Part shown: positions 17,175-26,294 of the stretch, piece by piece
Layout: each line of letters begins with the position of its first letter
Position numbering within the stretch: position 1 is the stretch's first letter
Origin: Virgibacillus litoralis
GTDB lineage: Bacteria > Bacillota > Bacilli > Bacillales > Amphibacillaceae
Assembly (NCBI RefSeq): GCF_017873675.1
Contig: NZ_JAGGKK010000018.1
Location: 18,203 to 82,202, forward strand
DNA: 64,000 nt
Direction of reading: 5' to 3'
Notes under the pieces: generated by a model
What the model was told of the DNA's origin: nothing
The model's database searches: none
The model's input: only the letters and a program-made list of their open reading frames with translations
Program-made: the position numbers and the translations under genes

Positions 17175-18710
17175 TTACCCCTCCCCAGTTTTCTTTTCTT
17201 CTTCTTCTGCAACTTCTGATGATTTCCATTTTGTTAAAGCTAACAGCACACCAATTACTAATGCACCAGCAGCAACAAACCATCCTCCAAATAGGATAAA
17301 CGTATCTGAATAGTTTCCATAGTTACCAGAATCCGTTTCAAATAGCTTCAGCAAGTTCTGCTTAAATAAGCCGTACATTGTATACCCTAGCACTAATGGT
17401 GTAATAACACTTAAACTTAGTGTCCACCACCAGCCAAGCTTAATATCTGAAATTTCATTTGCATGTTCCTTGAAATCTCCAAGTTTACGCAAGAACCACG
17501 CTATTACTACTACCTCGACAAGACCAACGAATGCTACACCAAACTGGTTAATGAAGTAATCCGCAGCATCCAGGAAGCTTAAACCGCCTTGTGTTGCAAA
17601 TAATAGTGAGATTACCGCGGCAGTTCCACCACCGAATAATACTGCTTTTGAACGTGATATATTAAATTTATCCACTAAACCAGCAACATATGTCTCAGTA
17701 ATTGACATAAGTGACGATAAGCCGGCTAGCACCAGCGAAGCGAAAAACAAGAATCCAAATAATTCATTTAGTGCAGGGAATTCATTAATGATTGCCGGGA
17801 AAACGACAAATGCTAATCCAACCCCACCAGAAACAACTTCATCTACTGCTACTCCTTGTTGATTCGCCATAAAGCCTAAGACTCCAAATACTCCAATACC
17901 AGCAAGCAACTCAAAACTGGAGTTTCCGAAACCAACAATGAAAGCATTATTTGTTAAGTCAGTTTTCTTCGGTAAATAACTTGAATACGTAATCATAATC
18001 GCGAATGCAATAGATAAACTGAAGAATATTTGCCCATAAGCAGCTACCCAAACATCAGGATCTCCAATTTTACTAAAGTCAGGTGCAAAGAATGCCTCAA
18101 GACCATCAATTGCTCCAGGTAAAGTAATTGCACGAATTACAATAATAAGAAAAATAATTACCAATGCTGGTATGAAAATCCGGTTTGCAATTTCAATACC
18201 CTTTTTAACACCTTTGAACAGGATACCTAGTACGACTGCCCAAACAATGATTAAAGGAATTAGTACTCCTGGAACGAAACTGCCTGTCTGACCAGCGTCA
18301 ACAGTTAGGTTCAAATAATCGGCAAATAAGAACGTCTCTGTGTCTGCACCCCAATTCAAGTTAAATGAGAATATTGAATAGGATATTGCCCAGGCAATGA
18401 TAACAGAGTAATAGGTCGATATGACGAAGGCAACTAATACTGCCCACCAACCAATAAATTCTGATCCCTTACTCATTTTCCTATAGGTTAAAGGTGCAGA
18501 CCCACGGTATTTGTGACCCATGGTAAATTCCATAATTAAAATTGGAATACCTGCTGTTAATAATGCAATTAGGTATGGAATAAAAAACGCACCACCACCA
18601 CTTTCATACGCTGTTGCTGGGAATCGCCATATATTACCCAGACCAATTGCGGACCCAACAGCAGCAAAGATAAACCCTGCTCTTGTCCCCCATTGAGAAC
18701 GATTTTCCAT
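17175..18710 (-). CDS. Sodium-dependent amino-acid transporter, NSS family (MetP-like)
   Basis: A 511-residue neurotransmitter:sodium symporter family protein with about 12 membrane helices. The N-terminus shows the sodium/substrate-site signature (GFIFAAVGSAIGLGNIWRFP, residues 11-30), and FSLSIAFAIMITYSSY is the helix 6 region. With the metS gene directly downstream, the likely substrates are methionine, alanine or related amino acids; specificity cannot be read from sequence. The ATG at 18710 follows GGGGAGG and skips a 20-codon upstream extension. The promoter at 18814-18842 is near consensus. Confidence 0.88.
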   Translation of the reverse strand: MENRSQWGTRAGFIFAAVGSAIGLGNIWRFPATAYESGGGAFFIPYLIALLTAGIPILIMEFTMGHKYRGSAPLTYRKMSKGSEFIGWWAVLVAFVISTYYSVIIAWAISYSIFSFNLNWGADTETFLFADYLNLTVDAGQTGSFVPGVLIPLIIVWAVVLGILFKGVKKGIEIANRIFIPALVIIFLIIVIRAITLPGAIDGLEAFFAPDFSKIGDPDVWVAAYGQIFFSLSIAFAIMITYSSYLPKKTDLTNNAFIVGFGNSSFELLAGIGVFGVLGFMANQQGVAVDEVVSGGVGLAFVVFPAIINEFPALNELFGFLFFASLVLAGLSSLMSITETYVAGLVDKFNISRSKAVLFGGGTAAVISLLFATQGGLSFLDAADYFINQFGVAFVGLVEVVVIAWFLRKLGDFKEHANEISDIKLGWWWTLSLSVITPLVLGYTMYGLFKQNLLKLFETDSGNYGNYSDTFILFGGWFVAAGALVIGVLLALTKWKSSEVAEEEEKKTGEG

Positions 18711-18813
18711 TTCAAGACCTCCCCTTTTTCTTTCCTTATTACATCCTAAGTATATGTATTGAAGTAACAAGGAATGTTTACAATCTTTATTTTATTCTGA
18801 TATTGATGTTTGT

Positions 18814-18842
18814 ATTATAACGGTACTTTTTGACTATGTCAA
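18814..18842 (-). promoter_or_regulatory. Sigma-A promoter of the NSS transporter/metS operon, overlapped by a palindrome
   Basis: The minus strand has TTGACA, a 17-bp spacer and TATAAT, a perfect sigma-A match. The -35 box is part of the inverted repeat TTTGACATAGTCAAA, a possible repressor site. Confidence 0.75.
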
Positions 18843-18911
18843 AGTAATAATCAAATTTTCTGTATTCACTTTATTTTCGTTAAAAGAATTTATCCATTAA
18901 TATACAGAATG

Positions 18912-18951
18912 AGGTCATCATGAAGTATATTTATACAAATCATGATGACCT
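18912..18951. terminator. Hairpin downstream of the NhaC-type gene
   Basis: Stem GGTCATCATGA/TCATGATGACC with a long AT loop. T-run is on the plus strand (CCTTTTTT); on the minus strand, where the gene ends, the tail is only moderately T-rich. Probably the terminator of the lysine transporter gene. Confidence 0.5.
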
Positions 18952-18967
18952 TTTTTACCTTGATCTT

Positions 18968-20515
18968 CTATTTTCTATTGTTGATATACTGGATTACTAA
19001 TCCAATCAATACCACTACAATTATTGCTGCTAACAGAGCAAGAATTATCTGGTTGGTTACACCAATTATCAAGTAACCTACCCCTGATGCAAATGCTGCG
19101 ATAAGCGCATATGGAAGCTGTGTTAAAACGTGATCAATATGATTACTACCCGCACCAGTGGAAGATAATATGGTCGTATCTGATATTGGCGTACAGTGAT
19201 CACCAAAGACTGCCCCTGCCAATACAGCCGATAATGCTGGGAGCAACATGGAAACGTCTGTTATAACTGCCACTTCCGCTGCAATTGGCAGCATAATCCC
19301 AAATGTGCCCCACGATGTACCTGTTGCTAATGCCATCAGGCCTGCAATAATAAAGAACAACAGTGGTAAAAAGGCTGAACTTATTGAAGCATCACTAACA
19401 ATCTGTGCTAGATATTGACCTGTTTCAAGTGTCCCAATTACAGAACCAATCATCCAGGCAAGCAGCAAGATATAAATTGCAGGAAGCATTGTTTTGATAC
19501 CCTCGAACAGGATTTTCCCCCAATTAGCTCTTGGTTGTCTTTGCTGGAGATGGAATACTAATGCAGTTAATACTGACGCAACTCCTCCAACAAATAATGA
19601 AAGGTTAACATTCGTATTTGCAAAGGTTGATAAAATCGTAACCTCAGCTTCACTTGCATTCATACCTGTTAAAACCATTGCCGTAACAGTAGCAACGATT
19701 AAAACACCAATAGGAACTAATAAGTGGTAAATTCTTCCCAGTTCATGTGGTTCAAAAGCATCACCAAGATCTCCCGGAACATTATTTTCACCCGGTTTAA
19801 GCAACTTCCCTTCCGTCTTAGCCCGGTCTTCATGTATACGCATTGCCCCAATATCGATCTTAAGAAATGCAACCAAAAATACCAGAAGTACAGCTGAAAG
19901 TGCATAAAAGTTAAGTGGGATCATGGTAATAAACGCTTCAAGTGGTTGAATATTAGTTATTTCATTAGTTGCAAAAAGCCCGCCGATAATACCAATAATA
20001 TAAGCACCCCAGCTTGATATAGGTGAAATAACAGTCACGGGTGCAGAGGTCGAATCAATAAAGTATGCAAGCTTTGCCCGTGAGATTTTATGCCTGTCTG
20101 TTAATGGTCTTGCAATTTGCCCGACAGCCAGACTATTGAAGTAATCATCTATAAAAATAATTAGCCCCATAATTGCTGTCATTACTTGAGCACCTTTACG
20201 TGTCCTAACCCTATTAATCATCCAGTCTCCAAAGGCTCTGCTTCCTCCTGACGCTGTCAAAAATGCTGTCAGCATCCCAAGAAGTAATAAAAAGCTTAAC
20301 AAATAAATATTACCAATGTTAATTGAACCATCCGAAATAAAAATATTATAAAAAATTATACCTATTTCCTGAATTGATTCAACTACTGCAAAATCATGAA
20401 TAAATAAGGCTCCAACAATTATCCCCGCCCCTAAAGACAGCAATACTTTCCTCGTTAGTAAAACAAGTACTAACATAATAATTGCTGGGATTATTGAAAA
20501 AATTGTTCCTTCCAT
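18968..20515 (-). CDS. lysW: NhaC-family antiporter, probable lysine transporter (LysW type)
   Basis: A 515-residue, ~12-helix membrane protein of the NhaC Na+/H+ antiporter superfamily, with the conserved IDDYFNSLAVGQIARPLTD stretch and DSTSAPVTVISPISSWGAY. A lysine riboswitch precedes it at 21143-21420; NhaC-type genes with such leaders were named lysW and predicted to import lysine. The role is therefore inferred from regulation. GGAGGAAGTAAC precedes the ATG. The leader is about 900 nt long and contains two inverted repeat elements, which is unusual. Confidence 0.78.
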   Translation of the reverse strand: MEGTIFSIIPAIIMLVLVLLTRKVLLSLGAGIIVGALFIHDFAVVESIQEIGIIFYNIFISDGSINIGNIYLLSFLLLLGMLTAFLTASGGSRAFGDWMINRVRTRKGAQVMTAIMGLIIFIDDYFNSLAVGQIARPLTDRHKISRAKLAYFIDSTSAPVTVISPISSWGAYIIGIIGGLFATNEITNIQPLEAFITMIPLNFYALSAVLLVFLVAFLKIDIGAMRIHEDRAKTEGKLLKPGENNVPGDLGDAFEPHELGRIYHLLVPIGVLIVATVTAMVLTGMNASEAEVTILSTFANTNVNLSLFVGGVASVLTALVFHLQQRQPRANWGKILFEGIKTMLPAIYILLLAWMIGSVIGTLETGQYLAQIVSDASISSAFLPLLFFIIAGLMALATGTSWGTFGIMLPIAAEVAVITDVSMLLPALSAVLAGAVFGDHCTPISDTTILSSTGAGSNHIDHVLTQLPYALIAAFASGVGYLIIGVTNQIILALLAAIIVVVLIGLVIQYINNRK

Positions 20516-20628
20516 GTTACTTCCTCCATTTCTTTGATGAAGTGCATGATGACAAAGATTCGATGTGAGTATATTAGCTTATCACCAGAAATTACTAGTG
20601 AAAGCCCTCGTTATACTGTTATATCTTC

Positions 20629-20839
20629 TTAAAGCAAGGCTATTTTCATAAGATTTGTTGCTTTGTTATCTTCGCAATCGATATATACTGCGAAGTACTT
20701 TTTGAAAAGTTTGAGTGCTATGATGCCGCTCCGGAAATACACTTCGCTTTCCGTGGGCGGCTGATGAGCCTCCTTGCTCCTACGTCACTGCGTAGTCTCA
20801 TCTAGGCCTCAGCTCCCACAGGAGTCTCCGTGTATTTCC
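20629..20839 (+). repeat. Dispersed repeat family 2, copy 1 (palindrome-ended element)
   Basis: Begins with AAGGCTATTTTCATAAGA and a TTGTTGCTTTG stretch. A GC-rich core follows, bounded by GGAAATACAC (20735-20744) and GTGTATTTCC (20830-20839), which are exact reverse complements. The core carries CTTTCCGTGGGC and CCCACAGGAGTCTC. The type is familiar from Bacillaceae intergenic regions. Confidence 0.75.
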
Positions 20840-20897
20840 TACGCTGGGTATTGCTCACTAGAACTTAAAAAAACAAGATTTTATACCACTTAACTAG

Positions 20898-21140
20898 CAG
20901 TTGGAATATGCGAGACTCCTGTGGGACAGCGATCCTAAGAGACCCCACAGGGAGCGTTCTTTGCGAGCGAGGAGGCTCGTGGTGAGCCCACGGAAAGCGA
21001 GTATATTCCAACTGCGTGGTTAGAGAACTACACTAAAAATACGAATTGGTTACCTTCAGTCTACTTCGCATTTTATATCAGCTACGTAATGATTTCATTT
21101 GCTTTGATAAAACAACAATCTTTTAGAAAACAGCCTAAAG
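20898..21140 (-). repeat. Dispersed repeat family 2, copy 2 (inverted relative to copy 1)
   Basis: The core is bounded by CAGTTGGAATAT (20898-20909) and ATATTCCAACTG (21003-21014), exact reverse complements. It holds the same CTTTCCGTGGGC and CCCACAGGAGTCTC boxes as copy 1, read on the other strand. The outer tail to 21140 matches the outer tail of copy 1 (GGCTGTTTTCTAAAAGATTG on the minus strand). Confidence 0.75.
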
Positions 21141-21142
21141 AA

Positions 21143-21420
21143 AAAAAGACGCAAAAAAGCAATGATAGAAAATAACCTACCATTGCATTTACAGTATACG
21201 TTATCCTCCATTTCGATCAGTAGTTCTCCATGCACTAAGTATTAGCATGGCAGTATATTTTTTATTCAAAAACATACCAGCAATAATGACTTGACTATCA
21301 TTACGCTTCGGCAAAAAACCCTTTCATCAATTGTCATTGATGTCAATCTCTAACTGACTACTTATGTTTTTTGCACCTCTACCTCACCGATCTGATAAGG
21401 TTAGCCATATTAAAATTTCT
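21143..21420 (-). ncRNA. Lysine riboswitch (L box) with terminator, upstream of lysW
   Basis: On the minus strand the L-box landmarks appear in order: GGTGAGGTAGAGGTGC (from about 21387), GAAAGGG...GCCGAAGCG, TTATTGCTGG, TACTGCCATGC/GCATGGAGAACTACTG, and AAATGGAGGATAAC. They are followed by a terminator stem AATGCAATGGTAG/CTATCATTGC and a TTTTTT run (about 21143-21187). This matches the B. subtilis lysC leader layout. It should stop transcription when lysine is abundant. Confidence 0.88.
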
Positions 21421-21426
21421 TAATAT

Positions 21427-21455
21427 ATTATAGCAAATTATTCATCTTCCAGCAA
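21427..21455 (-). promoter_or_regulatory. Sigma-A promoter of the lysine riboswitch/lysW transcript
   Basis: TTGCTG at 21455-21450, 17-bp spacer, TATAAT at 21432-21427, placing the start near 21420, exactly at the beginning of the aptamer. The -35 box and part of the spacer lie inside the end of yunB (stop at 21438). Confidence 0.75.
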
Positions 21456-22229
21456 TGAGTCCTTATCAATGGAAATTGATGGATCTCCATCACCACTACC
21501 ACTGAAAAATTCTGGCACATCACCCATAACAACTCTTGAATCAATATAAATTTTTGTTGAAACTCTTGTAAGATCTGTTGTGAATGGGATAACTATTTGT
21601 ACATCAGCCTCTACAATAATATAAATTGTTACTAATGCACCATTAATTCCAAGATCCTTTATATCACGGACAACATCCGTTTGTACATTACCAACAAGTT
21701 CCAGGTTAACAGGTATTTTCGGGCCCAAATTAGCAAGTACAGAATTACCAGTTGCCTGGCCAAGGGGTATTTCAACTACGGTCGGATCTTTTTTTGGAAG
21801 GTTTTCTGCACCACCGTCATACTCGATAGGGTCATTCAATGATTCCTCGTATCTTGGCTGCCTTCCTTCATTCATACTAATAAAGAATTCTTCAACACGA
21901 TCTGTTGACACCCTATTAATTTCACTTACTACCGCTGAATTCCAGCCATATGTAGTTATATTCCCTTCATTATCCTCAGTCATTGAAATAAGTTCTTCAA
22001 AATTATAGTTTTCTGCAAACCGTACAGCAGTATTTATTGCACGGGTAGCGAATTCGGTTGTTTTTACCTCGGCTATATCCATCAAAGTTGGTTTAATCCC
22101 TTTATCTATTATCCATATACTAATTGATGTCATAAAGACAAATAATATCAAAGTAATTACAAAAATATTTTTCACGGGAGGTGGTGTCCGTGGATTCTTT
22201 TTTCTCCTGATGATAGGCTGCCTCAACAT
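21438..22229 (-). CDS. yunB: Sporulation protein YunB
   Basis: A 263-residue membrane-anchored sporulation protein. A basic N-terminus is followed by one membrane helix (about residues 20-43) and an extracytoplasmic domain. Length and pattern (TRAINTAVRFAENYNFEELI, IPLGQATGNSVLANLGPKIPV) fit YunB, a mother-cell sigma-E-dependent protein needed for normal spore formation in B. subtilis; its biochemical role is unknown. The ATG at 22229 has AAGGGGG 5 nt upstream; a TTG at 22250 is less likely. An acidic Ser/Asp tail ends the protein. Confidence 0.85.
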   Translation of the reverse strand: MLRQPIIRRKKNPRTPPPVKNIFVITLILFVFMTSISIWIIDKGIKPTLMDIAEVKTTEFATRAINTAVRFAENYNFEELISMTEDNEGNITTYGWNSAVVSEINRVSTDRVEEFFISMNEGRQPRYEESLNDPIEYDGGAENLPKKDPTVVEIPLGQATGNSVLANLGPKIPVNLELVGNVQTDVVRDIKDLGINGALVTIYIIVEADVQIVIPFTTDLTRVSTKIYIDSRVVMGDVPEFFSGSGDGDPSISIDKDSLLEDE

Positions 22230-22291
22230 AAAAACCCCCTTATAAAACAACTTATGCTTGTTTAAAGGAGGTTAGAATTCAATATTTTTTA

Positions 22292-23377
22292 TTATAATTC
22301 CACGTTGCACGACGTAATTGTTACATTAAGTATTGTCGCTAAATCAATTTCATATGGTTCAACTTCCATGCCATTTTCCTTAAAGACTCGAATGATTGGG
22401 CGATCACATAGATAATTATTCTGCTGCGAAACAATACCATTTCTGCCATCACTTAGCTTAACAGTTAGTCCATTCGGATATACAGCAACGCTCTTCTTAA
22501 ATGCCTCAACCATCTCTTTATCAAATAGCTTTATTGCACCAGCATATAAAACTTCTAAGCCCTCATGTGGCAGTTTTGCATCCCGATATACCCGATTACT
22601 TGTAACAGCATCGAAAACGTCAGCGACACCGATAAGTTTCGCATACTTATGCAATTGGTCTCCCTTAATACCTCGCGGATAGCCTGACCCATCCAAACGT
22701 TCATGATGTTGGTATGCGCAATGGGCTACTAATAATGGTAGATCAAGCTGCTTTCTTAAAAAGTTGTACCCGAGCTGTGTATGACTTTTTATAATTTCAA
22801 ATTCATCACTATCGAGCTTGTCAGGTTTTTGCAATATATCCTGATCGATAAACACTTTACCAACATCATGCAGCATTGCGCCAGTACCAATTTCGGATAA
22901 CTCTTTTTTAGAAAGACCTAATTCGATCCCTATTGCAATCGAGTAAATAGTTACATTAATAGAATGCTGAAAAATATAATCATCTGTCACAAAGATATCA
23001 GCAAGCAGTGATACGGTATCTGAATTGTTTTGTATCTCTTCCATAATCTGCTCAATAATATCTGTCAGTTTTTTTCCTTGTTTATTCAATATATGTGAGT
23101 TATTCATATATCCATCCTGTCTCATTTCAGAAAAAGTTTCTTTTATAGTATTGGATGCCTCCATCCGCAATTTTTCTGAAATTGGAGATTCAATATGAAT
23201 ATCATCTGTTAATTCATCTTTTATGTAAACATATGTTATACCTAATTTAAGAAGTCGCCTGATAACTCTCTCTGTTAAGTCTAGATCTTTTTGTATCAAC
23301 ACCTGACCACTATCATTATATATAGTTTGTGCAAGAGTGGTGCCAGGTTGAATAGATTTCGTGCTTACAAGTCTCAT
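22292..23377 (-). CDS. HD-GYP domain phosphodiesterase
   Basis: A 361-residue protein. The N-terminal ~110 residues form a domain often preceding HD-GYP modules, and the HD-GYP domain covers about 120-300: HDVGK at 170-174 and HHERLDGSGYPRG at 224-236 supply the metal ligands and the GYP triad. The family hydrolyses cyclic di-nucleotides, most often c-di-GMP to GMP. A ~60-residue C-terminal beta-rich extension (LTVKLSDGRNGIVSQQNN) is also common. The ATG at 23377 follows GGGAGAT. It lies directly upstream of yunB on the same strand. Confidence 0.88.
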   Translation of the reverse strand: MRLVSTKSIQPGTTLAQTIYNDSGQVLIQKDLDLTERVIRRLLKLGITYVYIKDELTDDIHIESPISEKLRMEASNTIKETFSEMRQDGYMNNSHILNKQGKKLTDIIEQIMEEIQNNSDTVSLLADIFVTDDYIFQHSINVTIYSIAIGIELGLSKKELSEIGTGAMLHDVGKVFIDQDILQKPDKLDSDEFEIIKSHTQLGYNFLRKQLDLPLLVAHCAYQHHERLDGSGYPRGIKGDQLHKYAKLIGVADVFDAVTSNRVYRDAKLPHEGLEVLYAGAIKLFDKEMVEAFKKSVAVYPNGLTVKLSDGRNGIVSQQNNYLCDRPIIRVFKENGMEVEPYEIDLATILNVTITSCNVEL

Positions 23378-23476
23378 AATGATCTCCCTACTCATCTTGT
23401 CCAACATTTTTCGTTAAGATTCGACAAACGTCCATTAAAATAATACCAAAAAGTGTCTAAAAATGCTATAAAAAGG

Positions 23477-23556
23477 TTAGAAAACTTGGCATTTCCCATG
23501 CCCTTTGGCAAATGTCTTAGTTGCACTTATGCAGTAAGAAATGAAGTATTCTTACT
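23477..23556 (+). repeat. Dispersed hairpin repeat family 1, copy B
   Basis: TTAGAAAACTTGGCATTTCCC, a variable part, TTAGTTGCACTTATGCAGTA, then a degenerated hairpin arm. Lies between the HD-GYP gene and yunC. Confidence 0.75.
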
Positions 23557-23601
23557 AAAACTGCTGAAAATAAAATGCCTTCCGCTTTGGAAGACATGGC
23601 G

Positions 23602-23904
23602 TTATGATATTTTGTCTAGCGCTTCTTTCCCTATCATTCCTGATTCCCATCCGTATACTTTTGAGGCATCGGTAATCTTTTCCAGTGGCGCATTCAATAA
23701 TTCGTCAATGGTTTTGACACCTACTGCACGCCCCGCTATTATTTTTCTGTCCGCCAGCACATTGTTCAATAAATCCACATCCAATGCACCGCACATAATG
23801 TAACCTACCTCATTAGAGATCATTAATAAGTTTGTTTTAGGTAGTTCTACCTTAATCGCTGTAAAAAACATACCGTTCACTTCCAAAGGATTTACAGTAA
23901 TCAT
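23602..23904 (-). CDS. yunC: YunC family protein (DUF1805)
   Basis: A 100-residue DUF1805 protein. Family features are visible: MFFTAIKVELPKTNLLMI near the N-terminus, YIMCGALDVDLLN, and AGRAVGVKTIDELLNAPL. Function is unknown; the family has an available structure from B. subtilis but no proven activity that I can recall. GGAGGAA lies 11 nt before the ATG. It lies 60 bp downstream of yunD on the same strand, probably one transcript. Confidence 0.85.
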   Translation of the reverse strand: MITVNPLEVNGMFFTAIKVELPKTNLLMISNEVGYIMCGALDVDLLNNVLADRKIIAGRAVGVKTIDELLNAPLEKITDASKVYGWESGMIGKEALDKIS

Positions 23905-23964
23905 TTAACGTTTATTCCTCCCTCATAATGTACACAATATCTTATGCACTGGGGAGGTTCTTTG

Positions 23965-25359
23965 TCACACAAAATCATTACGCAGCGTCTGTGCTAATAA
24001 ATCACGAAGAAATTCAGGTAAAAAATATTTCTTTGTTTCCGATTTGGCTACTTCCGGCAGCAAACGTCCAAACGTAAACGTATCTGCTGTTGCAACTGTA
24101 TAGGATTTATTTTGATCTAGGGCTTCACCATTCCAGGTAACCTGTTCTACGTATTCATGTCCATCTTCCCGATAAAATGTATCTACTTTCAAACCAGAAT
24201 AGATCATTCTTCCAATTACCTCACCCCGGAAACCGAATCCTTTCAATTTAAGCTCCGTTAATTCTTTTGTAAAGGAAGCCCGAACTACCTCAAGCAATTC
24301 ATCTCCCTTTAATTCTACAACACACGGATTTATCGGATGCGGGCATATCCGGTGAATATCCTTGTAGGTAATTTTACCAGCTGGTAATTGGTCTAGCAGC
24401 ACACCTGCATTTAGCATCGCAACATCTGCATTAGTCCATTCGCGTAATGTATCTGTAAGTTTTTGCATAACATCAGTATGTCTGAACCACTTTATTTCAA
24501 CCGAGTTGTCAAGATGAACCACTGTTTCTCCAAGGATTTTATCAGCTTCCTCCGTCAGTTCAATTAAGGTCTGTTCAGTGTGAAGATCCTTCGCCATATG
24601 GGTTATATCTTTTGTATATGCTTCCTTTTTCACCAGTTTTTGAAGTGAATGATCCCATGTTAAGATAACTTCACCAACAAATGCACAGTGTTTACCAGCA
24701 GCAGTTATGATTGTATTGTTGATCATTTCTCCAGTACGCAGTAAATGATGTGTATGACCGCCAATAATAATATCAATATCATCGAACCTGCGTGCAATTT
24801 CCCGATCTTCCGTAATGCCAAGATGAGATAACAAAATGATGACATCAGTAGATTCTTTTAATTTTGTTATATGCTCTTCCAATGCTTGAAGTGGTATAGA
24901 TATATGCCAATCAAGCAGCTCATAAAATGCATTAAATGGAGCAGTCAATCCAATAACACCAATCCGAACACCATTAACTGACATAATTTCTACAGTTGGC
25001 TGCAGCCAATATGGTTCAGTGCCAGTAAGACTTTGCATGTTTGCACAAACTAACTGAAAATTAGCATCATCATATAAATGGTGCAAATCATCATGGGCCA
25101 AAGTTATCCCTTCGTTATTGCCAATTGTAGCCAGGTCATAACCTACATCGTTCATTAAGCTCACATTTGCCTTCCCCATAAAGGCTTCTGCAATCGGATT
25201 TACACGATCGACATGATCTCCTATATCGATTAACCAGCATGAATTTCCTTCACCTGTTTTCCGTTCCTTTTCTTCTTTCAAATATCCGGCAACACGGGAC
25301 CAATTTTCAAAGTAACTATGTAAATCGTTTGTATAATAAAAATAAAGTTTCTCCTGCAT
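23965..25359 (-). CDS. yunD: YunD, metallophosphoesterase/5'-nucleotidase-like protein
   Basis: A 464-residue calcineurin-like phosphoesterase with a 5'-nucleotidase C-terminal domain. Metal-site motifs appear in order: TNDLHSYFENW (about 10-20), IDIGDHVDR, IGNNEG (where GNHE is usual), LLSHLG and GGHTHH. No signal peptide is visible, so it is cytoplasmic, as B. subtilis YunD. A phosphatase on nucleotides or other small phosphoesters is likely. AAGGAG lies 8 nt before the ATG. It follows yunE with a 12-bp gap. Confidence 0.85.
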   Translation of the reverse strand: MQEKLYFYYTNDLHSYFENWSRVAGYLKEEKERKTGEGNSCWLIDIGDHVDRVNPIAEAFMGKANVSLMNDVGYDLATIGNNEGITLAHDDLHHLYDDANFQLVCANMQSLTGTEPYWLQPTVEIMSVNGVRIGVIGLTAPFNAFYELLDWHISIPLQALEEHITKLKESTDVIILLSHLGITEDREIARRFDDIDIIIGGHTHHLLRTGEMINNTIITAAGKHCAFVGEVILTWDHSLQKLVKKEAYTKDITHMAKDLHTEQTLIELTEEADKILGETVVHLDNSVEIKWFRHTDVMQKLTDTLREWTNADVAMLNAGVLLDQLPAGKITYKDIHRICPHPINPCVVELKGDELLEVVRASFTKELTELKLKGFGFRGEVIGRMIYSGLKVDTFYREDGHEYVEQVTWNGEALDQNKSYTVATADTFTFGRLLPEVAKSETKKYFLPEFLRDLLAQTLRNDFV

Positions 25360-25371
25360 GTTATATACTCC

Positions 25372-26151
25372 TTACATTATTCCATCAATAATAAGCCGAA
25401 TTCCTATTACAATTAAGATAATCCTTAAAAACCATTCAAGTATATTACCTTTAACTTTCTGATTTATTTTAGCACCAATTGTACCGCCTATCCATGCACC
25501 GGGAATAAAAAAGAATACATACTCCCAAGCAACATGGCCTAAAGCTATGTGCGTGCTTGCACTAATAATACTAATGAATAATATCATAAACATTGATGTC
25601 GCTGTAGCTATATGCACGGGTAATCCAAATAAAAGAATCATCGCCGGGACCATTATTGAGCCACCACCTATACCAAACATGCCTGATAATATACCAACCA
25701 TTAATGAAATAATAAACGCTGGCCAAATAGACACATTGTATTGGTATGTATCACCTGATTTAGATTCAGGCTGTTTTCTTTTTATTAAAAATGATAGTGA
25801 TAAAGTGATCATCAATAATCCGAAATAGAGGGTGAATTTTTCCGAATCTACAAACTGATTTAGCCATGACCCAAAAATACCACCAGGAATACTCCCAGTC
25901 AAAAGCAGCAATCCTAATCGATAATCAACCCTTCCTTCTTTATAATAGGAGATTGTAGATGAAAACGCAGTAAATACCATGGCAATTAAGGATATACCGA
26001 CAATCATCTGTGGAGTTGCCCACGCAAATGAATCAAAATTCTGGTACATAATTAACAGGCTGGGAATTAATATAATTCCGCCGCCCAGTCCAATTAGACT
26101 TCCAATAAATGCTGAAACAACAGCAATTAGAACACAAATAATATAAACCAA
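25372..26151 (-). CDS. yunE: TauE/SafE family sulfite/organosulfonate exporter-like protein (YunE)
   Basis: A 259-residue membrane protein with about eight helices. Two internally related halves each start with a GxGGG motif (SLIGLGGGIILIPSLL near 18-33 and MFGIGGGSIMVPAMI near 160), typical of TauE/SafE. Substrate unknown; sulfur-containing anions are usual for the family. The start is a TTG at 26151 with GAGGGGAT upstream. First gene of the yunE-yunD-yunC group. Confidence 0.85.
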   Translation of the reverse strand: MVYIICVLIAVVSAFIGSLIGLGGGIILIPSLLIMYQNFDSFAWATPQMIVGISLIAMVFTAFSSTISYYKEGRVDYRLGLLLLTGSIPGGIFGSWLNQFVDSEKFTLYFGLLMITLSLSFLIKRKQPESKSGDTYQYNVSIWPAFIISLMVGILSGMFGIGGGSIMVPAMILLFGLPVHIATATSMFMILFISIISASTHIALGHVAWEYVFFFIPGAWIGGTIGAKINQKVKGNILEWFLRIILIVIGIRLIIDGIM

Positions 26152-26294
26152 ATACTATCCCCTCAATCTTGTTCGCTTCTACCACAATAGTAGCACTGAT
26201 TAGGGATGAAATACATAATTATGCTGTTGATTTCTGTTGGAATTTCTACTTGTCATTGATGGCTTCCTTCTACTACTATTATCTAACCTGAAAT

